From Didymella arachidicola (lineage: Eukaryota; Ascomycota; Dothideomycetes; Pleosporales; Didymellaceae): a DNA stretch of 64,000 nt. Position 1 is the stretch's first letter. Every line of letters begins with the position of its first letter. The notes beneath the pieces were generated by a model. The model was not told the DNA's origin, made no database searches, and was given only the letters and a program-made list of their open reading frames with translations. The translations under genes were made by a program, and so were the position numbers. This document shows positions 1 to 10,161 of this stretch, one piece after another. Where the stretch lies: assembly GCA_016630955.3 (NCBI GenBank), contig CM049986.1, positions 2,914,001 to 2,978,000 of the forward strand. The letters are read 5' to 3'.

Positions 1-1964
1 GACGTCTATGCCCTTCTAGAAGGATACTTCTAGTATTGTAATGTGGCAGGGTAAGCTTCTGCCGACGTTGGCCCAGCATATGCGGAGTTGGTTTCTCTGC
101 TGGCTAGGCTGTCGATGCCTGTTGTAGTAGAGGGTATGTGTGGATGTCCTAACATGTGGATGGTGGCTTATCGCTCATGCTGGTGTCCTCCCTCTCTAAG
201 GTTGAGGGTTTAGTGTAGATAGTTGATTGTGGGAGTAGACTGTTGGCAGACATGTCCCTTACATTCAGGTTTGCACGGCCTGCAGCAGCCCGTCTTGGTC
301 TCTTTTCTCTACCAATAGTGGGCAGGGATTCTTGTGAGGCGCTGCTTGTTCCAGTTGTAGCTGCCCTGCTGTCTTCCTTAGGTGCTTGCCTCCAGGGAGG
401 AGGGTGAGGGGGTGATAACTCCTGAGCGGCCTCTAGTGGAGTTTCCTTATGCGGCCGAGTTGCCTGGTTAAGGGTCTCGTCTACTGTTCTGTAAAGATGC
501 TGGTATGTTACTCTGCCTGCGCGGCGGATAGCGTTTAGTTCAGCTATAGTAGGCTTAATTATGTGTCTATGCACCCGGTGAGGGGCGGCAGGGCAGTTGG
601 AGTGACTAGCTGGGTGTAGGCTGTGGCAGTTGGTGCACTTGGCTTTATAAGGACAGTTGTCCCTATAGAGCCCTTGGTGTCTATCTGTGCGATCCCCGCA
701 GTGTGCACAGCGGGCCAGCCGAGTACAACAGGCGGCGTTGCAGTATTGTTGGCAGCCTAGGTTGTGCCGCTGTATAGTAGGGTGTTTGTAGATTTCTTTA
801 GAGAACTGGCTAGTGCTAAAGAGCTGAAATAGGCAGACGGGCTCCTTGTATGATATAATCCAGGTAATCAGGCCATTCTGGTTGGCCCCGTGTCGTGAGG
901 TTCTGCAGCTGACTGGCTGCTTGCCTGTTTGTGAGCGGGCCTCTTCCTCTACCAGCTGGGTGGTAGTAGGTAGTTCGGTACCGTCGAGAGTCCGGAAGGA
1001 GCTGGGCACCCCTTGTACCGCATAGTTGATCCAGCGCTCTGGTATCCTGACCGCATCTCTGTCTAGGGCGCGTAACAGAAGCTCCCGGTTTTCTACGGTT
1101 AGTAGTCGCTCCCGGAGGTTCTGGTTAGCTGGGGTGATTGCCCAGCCTGTTTTGATTGGCGATGCAGTGGGGATGTCCTAGAGGGTGATTCCTTCTATGC
1201 TCCTGCATACAGCCTGCCTTACTGCAAATGGTGAGGGTTGTTGCAGTCGTATTGCTGGGTTAGAGATGGCAATGAAGATCCGATTGTCTTCTTTTGGCTT
1301 AGCTAGCGGGGCAGGCCGCGGTCTAGCAGGGATCAGGGGTCGGCTAGTGCCCCTATCCAACGTTTGGGGGTCTCTGGCTACGTCCGCCCAAGAGCGGCGT
1401 TCCGGGTCCTGGCTCGTGGAGTTGCTGTAGCTGGCATCGCTGCTCCAGCGGGAGCTGCTGGGAGAGTTGCTTGGGGAGAGGGAGGTCAGGGCGTGGATGA
1501 CCTTCTGCTGCAGCGCCTCTGCGACCCTAGCTTCTTTGGGGTTAGTGTAGCTCTGCGCGTGTTGATCTACGGCTGCTGCGAAGGCAGCAGTGATGTTGTT
1601 CCATAGCTGGGTGGTCTGCTGGGTCTCGGTGATGTGGCGTTGAACGGCATCAGAGACTCGGGGTTTGGGAGCGCCCCCACCGGGGTTCTGGCTGCTCAGA
1701 AAGGGTGCATAGTGATGCACGTACTCCTGGGGCCGTCTTGGGACGCGTGTATACAGCTGCTGAGGGATCTCAGGGTCTGGAGACCCTGTGTGCTGGGAGG
1801 AGGGAGACTCTGCTATCCTATTAAGCTCCTTGCGCGTCGCGCAGGGGGCCTAGGCGGACGTTAGAGGTACTCCCAGAGTGGCCGCAGTGAGCCGGATCGT
1901 TTGCTGTGATTTTTGGGGCTTCTGTGAAGGAAACCCAGAAATCAAAAGATTGGTGTTCGGTGTG
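1..1964 (-). mobile_element. LINE copy A, 5' part with ORF1; runs off the left edge
   Basis: This is the 5' portion of a Tad-like non-LTR retrotransposon read on the minus strand. Its 3' part lies outside the window. It abuts the 14-bp repeat at 1965-1978, beyond which the CCAA-type tail of copy B begins. The first bases inside copy A (CCGAACACCAA on the minus strand) resemble the first bases of copy B (CCGAACATCAA). This suggests that both carry the true 5' end of the family. The alternative is that these bases are pogo flank. That is less likely, because the C-terminal part of the pogo transposase seen at 38114-38895 does not resemble them. Confidence 0.75.
149..1720 (-). pseudogene. LINE ORF1 (Gag-like, zinc-knuckle protein), one in-frame stop
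   Basis: A single reading frame spans both parts and is broken only by a TAG at 1178-1180. The upstream part is Ser/Pro/Gln-rich and ends with a stretch like the nucleic-acid-binding part of fungal LINE ORF1 proteins (DNRIFIAISNPA). The downstream part has clustered Cys/His residues of CCHC type, including CAHC and CTNCHSLHPASHSNC around 590-720. ORF1 proteins of this class bind the element RNA during retrotransposition. No ATG is obvious at the 5' end, because the frame entry at 1720 is a GTG, so the true start may lie nearer 1860. The TAG fits a single transition of the kind RIP makes. Confidence 0.7.
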
Positions 1965-1978
1965 TGGCTTGAGAGGGT
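1965..1978. repeat. 14-bp target-site repeat, copy 1 (TGGCTTGAGAGGGT)
   Basis: This 14-mer differs by one base from the copies at 2808-2821 and 4883-4896. It lies between LINE copy A and the 3' tail of copy B. It fits a regenerated target duplication. Confidence 0.75.
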
Positions 1979-2807
1979 TGGTTGGTTAGTTGGTTGGTAT
2001 TCATTTTACGTCTAGTTGATAAGGATTAAATCCATCATCTCGCCTCCCGAAGGGCATATACGACGTGCTAAGCTATGGAATTACTGTGCTAACACACTAC
2101 CTTAGAAAGCATTTCTTGCGTACGCGGGTATTGCTACCATGTCAGAACTACAGCTCCCCGTCCAGTTAGGGAGACTGAGCAGTTTGTGTACATTAGGGAG
2201 GATCCCTTGTGTGTGTTCAAAGGCAGTGAAGTGCCGTAAGAGAGAGAAGGGAAGAGAGGGTGGGTGTGGAGAGCCGGTGCTCTGTCGAATCAAGGCCGTG
2301 GCTCTGCGCGAGGAGAGCCTTTGTACTAGGCTTGGCCATGCCTGCGTCGAAGGAGATAGGTGTAGTAGGAAGGCAGAGCCAGGCCATCCTTCTTCTTTAT
2401 CTCTTAGAAGTCGTGGAATGTAAGGCCATGCTGGCTGCCTTGTTTGCGTGTTGAGAGCCGGTGCTCTGTCGAATCGTGCCGTGGCTCTTCGCATGGAGAG
2501 CCTTTGTGTTTAGGCCTGGCAGGTGCCCATATCTTGTAAGAACAGGGAGTGGCAAAGCTGTCTCCTTGTCTTAACGGTGGTTGTGGCCTTCGACCGAACG
2601 TGTAAAACTGAGTGGCGCACGGGCCATTTTGAAAAGATTTCAGCTCAGCGAAGAGCTGAAAGACAAAACAGGGCAGCGCGCCGGCCACAACGCCTGCAGC
2701 GGAGACAGGACGTTGGGAAACAGATTTACGAAGGCATTTAAGTCGTGTTTGGACGAAAAATCGATGGAAATCGACCTTTCGCTGACCTGGAAAAGTTGAT
2801 GTTCGGG
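1979..2807 (-). mobile_element. LINE copy B, short internally deleted or hybrid copy
   Basis: On the minus strand this unit ends with the same 3' UTR and CCAA-repeat tail as copies C and D. Aligned segments include AAATGAATACCAACCAAC, the stretch CCCTTCGGGAGGCGAGAT and a conserved block near 2090-2200. It has no RT or RNase H coding sequence and is only about 830 bp long. Its 5' end shares CCGAACAYCAA with copy A. It is flanked by the 14-mers at 1965-1978 and 2808-2821. It may be an internally deleted LINE or a non-autonomous element that uses the LINE 3' end. Confidence 0.65.
2269..2521. repeat. Two copies of a ~70-bp hairpin-forming motif inside LINE copy B
   Basis: Near-identical blocks start at 2269 and 2453 with GAGAGCCGGTGCTCTGTCGAAT. 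Both continue with a GCCGTGGCTCT...GAGAGCC inverted repeat and end in a GGCYTGGC stretch. Each block can fold into two short hairpins. The second block has a three-base deletion and several substitutions relative to the first. Confidence 0.7.
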
Positions 2808-2821
2808 TGGCTTAAGAGGGT
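2808..2821. repeat. 14-bp target-site duplication, copy 2 (TGGCTTAAGAGGGT)
   Basis: This is identical to 4883-4896. Together they bracket LINE copy C exactly, so this is the 3'-side duplication of that insertion. Confidence 0.92.
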
Positions 2822-4882
2822 TGGTTGGTTGGTTGGTATTCATTTTTCGTCTAGTTGATGTGGAATAAGTCCATCATCTCGCCTCCCGAAGGGCATGTAC
2901 GACGTGCTAAGCTATGGAATTACAGTGCTGATACACTACCTTAGAAAGCATTTCCTGCCTGCGCGGGTATTGTTACCATTTCAGAACTACAGCTCCCCGT
3001 CCAGTTGGGGAGGCTAAGCGATGTATGTATATTAGGGTAATTTCCTTGCATTCTGAGGCATATATGTGCCGTAGGAGAGAGAGAAAGAGACATCGTGTGA
3101 GTGGAGGGGGTGGAGGGGTGGAGGGGTGGAGGGGTGAAGAGTGTTGCATCGATTGTGCTGGACCTAGCAGAACTAGGTGCAGGTGTTTGCTGCTGTTGCA
3201 GGGCTGCAGGAGCTAGCGGGGGCAGATCTTGGTGAAGTACTGTGTAAGTTTGACAAAGGCGTCAAAGGCCTCTGGCTCCTTCACTAGTGCTGCAGTGTAC
3301 GCTAGGCCATCAGCCTGGCTGGATGGTAGTATTAGTGGTCGCAGCGGCCATCTGCTAAAGCTCCCGCGGGTCTTGCGGCAGAGCACGAGGTGCTCTGGCG
3401 TCTTGTCGCGCCCGCATGAGCAGCTAAGGTTTGCATCCTTGTGATTGTACATTCGGTGATACCAGGCAAAGTCCCCATGCCTAGATTGGATGGAGAGGAG
3501 CCTGGCTAACGTGGCCCTTGGTAGGTCTAGTTCCCTTGGACTGCTGCGTGGTGCATAGTCCAAGTCCCAGCTCTTGTACCATTTCGAGAGCTTAGTCTTC
3601 TTGTCAGACCACCAGGTCTGTTGTGTGTGTCGCAGTGTCTTGCGGGCTATCGTCTTGATGCCTGAGAGTGTAGGCAGAGCGGCTTTTCCAGTCGGGGGTG
3701 AGGGGTGCTGGGCTTCTAGGTTGGCTAATCTGTCTGCTGCCTCGTTCCCCTCAATGTCTAGGTGTCCAGGGGCCCATTTGATAGAGACGTCGTGTGTCTC
3801 CATGGCGCCATGGCACTCCAGGAAAGCCCATTGAGAGGTAGGAGGTGCGTCGCCCCTGAGGCACCAGACCACTGAGGTGCTGTCTATGCACAGCCAGATT
3901 CGGCGGGTGCGGAGCTCTGGTTGCCTTACGGTATGCTGGAGGCCTCTCCATGCTCCTACTACTTCCGCGTCGAAGACGTGCGAGGTAGGGTTGAGTGACC
4001 CGCGTCCAGTGTGCAGTTGTTTTCCGTTCTGATACACTGCAAAGCCGTAGGTAACCCGCTTTTCTCCCTCCTTTGTGTACTGTTCAGAGCCATCTGAGAA
4101 GATAGTGACTTCTAGTGGTGAGAGCTGGGCCCACCATTCTTTAAAAGCCTTAGCTGCAGTCTTCTTGTCTAGGCTAAGCGTCGGGTCTGTTCGGCAGCCA
4201 GTCGAGTAGTGAGGGGCTGAGAGTGTAGTCCTGGGGGTCTCTGGTAGAAGAGATGCCATCTGTTGGACTTTCGTCTTGACTCGCTGGGGTTGTCCGGTTT
4301 TTACGCCCCTGTTTACGATAGGTACTGCTGTGCGCCTAGTGAGAGGGTGGTCTGCATCTGTAGTGCGCAGGTGGGTTGCAAATCTGAGTCTGGCTTCCTC
4401 GAGTGCCACTGCTGCCGGTAGCAGTCCGGCGTCTCGGAAGAGTGCAGCTATAGGGGTTGTTCTCCACGCTGGTAGGATGCCTCTTGCCGCTATGGCTAGT
4501 GTTTTGTCTATGGCAGCTATGTGCCACCCAATGTAAGCGCTGACCTCTTGTGGCCTGCCTGGTTTCAGTGTGTGTGGCTTTTTGGTGCGGCCTCTGTACC
4601 AGCATTCAGTTCCATACAGGAGTGATGGGTACACACAGGCAACAGTGGCCTTGCGGAGGGAGCTGGCTGGGGGTCCATAGGTAGTCCTAGCTAGGCTGCG
4701 AATGTGATAGGCTACCTTGGCAGCTTTTGCCGTGCGCGTAGCTACATGCCGTCGGAAGGTGAGTCTGCGGTCAAACCACACGCCTAACCAGCGCAGGGCT
4801 GGCTGACTGTGCTCTCCACCCGGGAGGATTGGATAGATCGTGAGCTGTTCATCTACGACGCAGGGAGGCGCATAGCTGCTCC
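2822..4882 (-). mobile_element. LINE copy C, 5'-truncated, with perfect 14-bp TSD
   Basis: A non-LTR retrotransposon on the minus strand, truncated within ORF2 at its 5' end. It holds the end of the RT region, RNase H, a C-terminal Cys motif and a ~390-bp 3' UTR, and it finishes in a CCAA tetranucleotide tail. The identical 14-mers at 2808-2821 and 4883-4896 prove insertion by target-primed reverse transcription. On the 4883 side the flank is clearly pogo transposase coding sequence. Confidence 0.9.
3213..4882 (-). CDS. LINE ORF2 C-terminal part: RT end, RNase H and Cys motif (5' truncated)
   Basis: The frame enters at the truncation point and stays open to 3213. After the end of the RT region (LGVWFDRRLTFRRHVATRT) comes an RNase H domain. 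Its catalytic residues are visible as FSDGS near 4100, DAEVVGAW near 3970, LCIDSTS near 3890 and GNEAADRLANLE near 3735. A Cys/His motif of the kind found at the C-terminus of Tad-like ORF2 follows (CSCGRDKTPEHLVLC near 3400). The RNase H is intact, but the copy cannot move by itself without endonuclease and most of the RT. Confidence 0.9.
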
Positions 4883-4896
4883 TGGCTTAAGAGGGT
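4883..4896. repeat. 14-bp target-site duplication, copy 3, inside pogo transposase codons
   Basis: TGGCTTAAGAGGGT here encodes, on the minus strand, the P-L-K-P that follows ATGIH in the pogo transposase. It is identical to 2808-2821 and marks the LINE integration site. Confidence 0.92.
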
Positions 4897-6016
4897 GTAT
4901 GCCAGTGGCTTCAAAGGCCTTCAGTACGAGATCTTCAGTAAACGTAGATACCCACGCAGGCCAGAAGAGGTTGAAGAAGTCAGCTTTTTCTAGTGGTAAT
5001 AGACCTTGGGTTTGCTGGAGGTAGTCATCAAGCTCGTTACTGTAGTGAGATGAGAGACTCTTAAAGCAGACCACGTCTAACGGCTGCAGCGTCTGGGTAC
5101 TGTGGGGGGGCAATATCGCAAGGATAATCCGATTCTGGTGACAGTATTCAATAAAGTCCTGGGTAAGGTGGCTCCCGTGGCCATCCACAATTAACAGTGG
5201 ATACCTTAACTGCGCTTTTGCCTTGGTGTATCGATCAAACACCTGTTCAAGCCAAGCTAATCCTATGTCGTTATTAGTCCATCCAGAGGGCGATGAGGCA
5301 GCGTGGATTGAGTGCTTTGATGGATCAATATCGGCCACCCAGCGGCTCTGTATGGTGGAGTTCTTTGACGCAAAAATGATGCCTGGTGGAAGAGCAGTAC
5401 CATCAGCACAGATTGTTGCCAATAAGCTCACCCACTCACGAGAGCCATCTTGACGAGCCTGCCGAACTGCTCCACTCTCATACTGACGCCTAGAGAAGAT
5501 CCGCTTTGATCTACCCAGTACCCCAATAGCGAAGCCCTTCTCATCCATATTGTATGTGTGCTCAGGCCTTGAACGATATTGAGTGATCTTCTGCTGCAGA
5601 GCCCCAAAGTATAACTCGTACTTGTCCCCTGAATCAGCGTTGTGACGAGCCGAGTCCATACCCGTCGTCCATATGCCTTTGAGCCGATCGCGGTGACGGT
5701 GGAGGAAGCGGGTAACCCAGATTTTGGCACAAGGAGTTGAGGCCACTGATGAGGCAAAATTCTGTATCATGGTTCTTGTGGGTGCCAAGTGACGCTTACT
5801 TAGCGTCTCTATATACTTGAGTAAATCCTCCTCTTGCTGGTGGTTGAGGTTTTGGTTGTTGAGTATCTCAACGTGTCGAGGGACCTGCACGCGTCGATAC
5901 GCGCGCGACAACGTGGTGCGGCTCACACCATATTTTTCTGCAATCTTTGTATACGAAAGTTTTTCTCCTGGCTTCAAACTATCTATTGCTGCAAGGGCAT
6001 CACGTATTCCTGGCAT
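4883..6016 (-). pseudogene. Pogo-family DDE transposase P1, cut by LINE at the ATGIHP motif
   Basis: About 378 residues are read from an ATG at 6016. Near the N-terminus is a psq-type helix-turn-helix (YTKIAEKYGVSRTTLSRAYR), followed by a CENP-B-like second HTH with WVTRFLHRHRDRLKG. The DDE domain has YNMDEKGF (first Asp) and LLIVDGHGSH (second Asp). A third acidic position falls in the usual LQPLDVVCF region. The family normally continues for well over 100 more residues. Here the frame leaves pogo immediately after ATGIHPLKP because the LINE starts there. No other damage is visible, so the LINE probably arrived in a young copy. Confidence 0.9.
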
Positions 6017-6129
6017 GGTGTTGAGTTGTTACGCGTCGAAATATGGTGTAGATGTTGCGCGCCGGGCGAGCGGTGTACCCGGGCGACCGGTGCACGGACA
6101 CGGTATACTTACTATAAGAAAGATAGCTA

Positions 6130-7976
6130 ACGTAAGTGCATAGCGAGTGGCGCGGTATAGCGAGTGGCGCGCCCTAACAAACTCTTAGGCCTACTAACAG
6201 TAACAGTACAACACTACAACGCTGTACTGTAGCTTACAGTACAGAATATTAATCGCTGAGTTCTACTGCATCTTTCTTACACGTGCGCGAATTGTGACCA
6301 GTCTCTCCGCAGAGCCTACAGTGCCCTTTACCCCTCTTGCCTGTACCTGTTCGAACCCTACCCTCACGACTCTCCCCTTCAACCTGCGCCTCAACGTCGT
6401 ACTGGGCTATTAACTCCTCTGCCTCCTCCTTTGACAGGTCTCCACCCTTCTGAATACGCTTTCTTTTCCGTGATTTGCGCTCAGAGGCTGCTTTATTTGA
6501 CGCTTCAAGCTGCAGCACTCTGGCTGCCAACAACGTCTGCCCGTGCAGCAGCATTGCTGTGCCTCTCTGCAGCTGATCAACGATCTCAACTATTGGAGTA
6601 GGTGACGATCCTTAGTGCTTCTTAATACGATCGCGAAGCAGCGTTGATTGAGCCTGAATCTCATTGGCGTTGGTGGGTGTCTTAGGGTTCCATGGGAGCT
6701 CCCCTAGGAGCGGCGGTGTTGGCGTGCGGACCTTCACATTAAGCTTCGATAGCACTACTAGTGGATCGTGAGGCACTAATCCAGTTGCCCTAAAGCTTGC
6801 TCTAATGTTTGCCTCTGAAAACGCCTGCTCAAATACCTTTGCAAAGGTTGCGATGAAGGCTTTCTTGTCAATTCTGCCAATGTGGTCCAATGCCAAGCCT
6901 CTGATCTCCCTGCTGTACGCTCGCTTTAAGGGGGCAAAACAACCCACGTCAAGCGGCTGAAGGATGTGTGACGAGTGTGGAGGCATACAGAGGGTAATTA
7001 TCTTGTTCTGCTCGCAAAGCTCCTGGAAAGAGAGCGACTTGTGGCTCTCGTGGCCGTCAAGTATCAGCAGCACGTAGCTACCTACCCTCCGGCCCTCAAT
7101 CTGCTTGATAAAGTGCCTGAGCCAGGCTACACCAATATCGTTGGTAGTCCAGCCATTGTCGCTTACCCCAATGCGCCATTGGGACTTCAGATCAGGGAAC
7201 CAAGCCTTGTCAATGTGCTTTGCTTTAAAGATAAGGTAGGGCGCGATTGCCCAGCCCATCGCGTTAATTGCAGCGATCAAAGTCACCCACTCACGGTCCC
7301 CCTGCTGGACCCCAATTGGCTCCATACGTCTCTCTGATGCAGTAACTACTTTGACGCGACTTCCAACGCCCATTGTGAAGCCAGTCTCGTCAAAGTTGTA
7401 GGTATCGTCGTCTAGGATGCCGTACTTGGCCTTAACGTTCTGCACCAGGTCAAACCAGGGCTTAATAACAGCTGGATTGCTGCAGAGGACTCTCTGACGA
7501 TCCATTTGTCGATTCATACGCGATTTAACTCCAGGCTCGCGTTTAACGAAGGTTGAGGCCCATCGCGGGCCAACAGGGCCTGCGTCGCGTGCAGCGCGCA
7601 GTTGATTAGCCATATCTTCAACCCAACGAAGCGTTGGGCTAGATCCTTGCTGGTCAAGCTTCCTTATGTACTTCACAAGGGTCTGCTCTTCTGCCTTAGT
7701 AAGATTTGATGATTTGGGTTGGGTATCGCGTGTTGAGCGCGTTCCAGCGCGTCGGCGGCGGAGAGTCGTCTCAGGGACCTTGTAGATCACAGCAGCGCGT
7801 CGCAAGCTTAGCTCTTGAGGTTTTTTAATTGCTTGAAGTGCAAGCTTAATTCTCTCTTCCTTTGGAAGTAATTCAAGGTCTGGTGGTTGATCCATTGAAG
7901 TTTAAAGGTTGGTAGGCCTAAGAGTTTGATAGGGCGCGCCACTCACTATACCGCGCCACTCGCTATGCACTTACGT
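6130..7976 (-). mobile_element. Pogo/Fot1 element P2, complete with TIRs and TA duplication
   Basis: Terminal inverted repeats of about 65 bp run inward from 6130 (ACGTAAGTGCATAGCGAGTG) and from 7976. TA dinucleotides flank them at 6128-6129 and 7977-7978. Inside each TIR a GCGAGTGGCGCG unit occurs twice. The 1.85-kb length is normal for fungal Fot1-like elements. It sits only 26 bp from the end of P1. Confidence 0.93.
6249..7895 (-). pseudogene. Pogo-family transposase of P2, one in-frame TAA before a C-terminal zinc knuckle
   Basis: A 548-residue frame starts at an ATG at 7895 and is broken only by a TAA at 6612-6614. The order is HTH (RRAAVIYKVPETTLRRRRAG), CENP-B-like HTH (RWASTFVKREP), then the DDE domain with YNFDETGFTMG, LLILDGHESHKS and LQPLDVGCFAPLK. 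ATGLVPHDPLVVLSKL is the region homologous to the LINE target in P1, and it is uninterrupted here. Beyond the stop lies a basic stretch and a CCHC knuckle, CRLCGETGHNSRTC. The protein up to the stop keeps the whole catalytic domain, so a knuckle-less transposase could still be made. Confidence 0.88.
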
Positions 7977-8081
7977 TAACTTAAAAGCTAAAAAGGATAG
8001 TAGTAGGTAAGAAGTTTACAGAACAGGCTCGAAGTGTTCCACATGCTGAATTGCTGCCCTAGCAAGGCTCAAACCGTTACA

Positions 8082-9090
8082 TCAATGATAACTCACGCAG
8101 CCTTCATTTCCCTTCCCACACGCCAGCCAAAACATCATCTCTCGCGTCAACATCCAGAACCAAGTCGCCCTCAAATTGCCGCTGGTAAGCCCACTTCTGT
8201 ATTGCCTCGAAGTTCCGACATGTGTGCACAATATTCGCTGCTGGTTTCGCTTTCGCAGCAGCAGAGTCCCATTACCAGACAATCACTCTCACATCTGCGG
8301 AACACATGATGGCTTGGCGGAGGTAGTCAATGCAATGGTCGGAATGCGAAGGACCGAAGAGGCCGTCTTCCTGCGTTTTGGGGTTCCAGTGTTCGGGTTT
8401 ATAGTAATCTGGTCGGAGGGATTTGCGAAGCATGTTCTTCAGGACAGGTTAGCTTTTGTGAGTGAGAAGGTGTGGAAGAGAGAGTACCAGACAATGAAGC
8501 TGATGGAAGACATCAAGACTACCGACATAGAAGCCCGGTTCTTGGATTATCGGCCAGGTTTTGTTGGGCAATTGGACGGCCTCGTCAGAGTTTAGTCGAA
8601 TCAAGATACCAACTGCACTGTATTAACATCATGGTGAGCCGTAGGGTAAGGCACGTACAAGTATATAAGTTGTCCCATGCGGCACCTAGTGCTGGCGAAG
8701 GTTCGCCGTGGTATTTTCTATCTTTGTCGGAACCGAAACCTGAGTGAAAGATTTTCGCCTCATATTGGATGAAATGATTTGCGGGTGCTGAAATGACCTC
8801 GTGTTAGTCTGGATAAATAGAAGATTGTATTCCAAGGTAGACTTGCAGTATGATGTCTCTCCACGACATTCAATCGCTTTGAGTTGCATGCTGAAATAAG
8901 AGATGAGGGATGCGTTAATCCCCAGTAAAATCAGCAGACATGGGCCAAACCAGTTCGAAAAAATTCGTGCGCCCCTTTCTCTCAATCTTTTGCTGTCAAA
9001 GCTTTTCGTCTTTTCTAGATCGTCTCCTGAATTCAGGGGCTCTGTGTCTAGTTTTGGGAGCAGATATCGCTTCGCCTCCGCATCCTCCAT
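8082..9090 (-). pseudogene. UstYa-like (DUF3328) oxidase gene, decayed
   Basis: The start ATG at 9090 opens a segment with MEDAEAKRYLLPKL and one membrane span (WFGPCLLILLGINASL), as in UstYa-family proteins. Homology continues in later exons with EYEAKIF-type sequence, AAWDNLY, DEAVQLPNKTWP and the first hallmark HQLHC near 8495. After a likely 51-bp intron (8487-8437) come PDYY and the second hallmark HSDHC. UstYa proteins catalyse oxidative cyclisation in fungal RiPP (ustiloxin-type) and related pathways. The frame is broken by TAA at 8272-8274, where a CAA-to-TAA change would explain it, and the exon 1/exon 2 junction near 8800 does not keep frame with any intron I could find. The last part ends at 8082 and includes VHTCRNFEAIQKW, typical of the family. 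Confidence 0.75.
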
Positions 9091-9778
9091 GTCGAAGGCC
9101 TGTGTAAATCAACTTTTACTCCCAGTCCTGGTTACATATAAGTATACATTTCAAAGCCAGCTGTAAATATGTGCAAAACGCTAAGACTGCTGCATCCGTT
9201 GCTAAACGTTGCCGATCAAGCATTTCCGGTTGGTGAAATCTGAAAATATTCCTCGCCCTTGTCTTGGCTTGGTCTGGGCCTAAGCTGGGATGGTCGCATG
9301 TGTGCAGCTGAAGCTTTGATTCCATATTATTGGGATAGACTTGTGCGAAAGCAGGCTATGGCCGTAGTGCAAGTTAAGAGTACAACAAGGGAAGCCAGGA
9401 TAGGGCGATTACATTTTGGAGACACAACATGTACAATGTACCTAGATCAATCTGTCCGTTGCTGAACATAGCCAATCGGCGTTTGCCGTTTGTGCAACAC
9501 GACCTCCGGACCTTACAGCATGATGGTCAACTGATGAAGTGTTGCAAGCAATTCTGAGCTGAAGCATGATGCAACATAAACGTACTACCAAGATGTTGGT
9601 ACGCCTCGTGATTGTGCGAACAGTTTACTATCAGCTTTCTCTCACCACATGACTGGAAAGGAAACGAAAAAGTAGAAGTATAAGTATCCTCTCCTGCCAT
9701 GTTTTCCCCCTTTCCTCATCCTACAGCTTCCATAACAACGGATACCAAAGCCACGACCGCCTCAAGCCCACTTACACC

Positions 9779-10161
9779 ATAAAGTCCTCTACCATCCTCG
9801 CTCTCATTACCTGCCTTGCTACCTTCGTCATGGCCGCTCTTGTCGCCAATTCCGACGAGCTCCCTGCTGAGGTATGAATCCTCAACCACGTTCTCAATTT
9901 GAATACACCAACATTTCGCTCAGAACAACTTTGCTGCGCTCGCAAAGAGATCTACCGAAAACAGTGTGGGTAAAGAGCATGTACCGCAAGAGTTGAGGCT
10001 AACACTAGGTATAGGGCGACGCTGATATTATCTGGGGATCATTCGTTTGGAGTGCGAAGGCTGAAGTCAAAGAAGATGTTGTGAAGCGGGCAGAAGAACA
10101 AGATCAATTTTTCAACACTGTTACTTGGACGCTTAAGGACGAGGAAGCTGTTGTCGAGTAG
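9779..10161 (+). pseudogene. Small secreted protein gene with ATA where the start codon is expected
   Basis: Three exons can be joined: 9779-9871, 9924-9965 and 10015-10161. The frame begins with ATA-AAG in a good fungal context (CACC before it). A signal peptide with the hydrophobic core STILALITCLATFVMAALV follows. The mature part is small and acidic, contains LAKR and VVKR dibasic sites, and ends at TAG 10159-10161. A downstream ATG at 9830 would remove most of the signal peptide. Intron 1 has a normal GTATGA/CAG pair. For intron 2 the frame is kept only with the weaker donor GTGGGT at 9966, while the better GTAAAG at 9970 shifts frame. No family is recognised; it resembles an effector candidate only in general form. 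A TATA-like GTATAAGTAT lies about 100 bp upstream. Confidence 0.5.

Larger units (their letters stand above)
4883..6103 (-). mobile_element. Pogo/Fot1 element P1, 5' part, interrupted by the LINE array
   Basis: Tc1-mariner superfamily DNA transposon, minus strand. Its 5' terminus reads inward as CCGTGTCCGTGCAC from 6103 and is followed outward by the TA at 6104-6105. The same terminus opens the element at 63328 and, with one change (CCGTGCCCGTGCAC), closes the element at 39047. These three therefore form one family. The rest of P1 should lie to the left of LINE copy A, beyond the window. Confidence 0.85.

Noticed and set aside
2640..2843. Minus-strand frame beginning in the LINE tail and continuing NPLKPPEHQLFQ, at first taken as the pogo C-terminus after the LINE
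   Set aside because: The P6 C-terminus at the same position (NANVILERF) is different, and copies A and B share this sequence next to a 14-mer, so it is better read as the 5' end of copy B.
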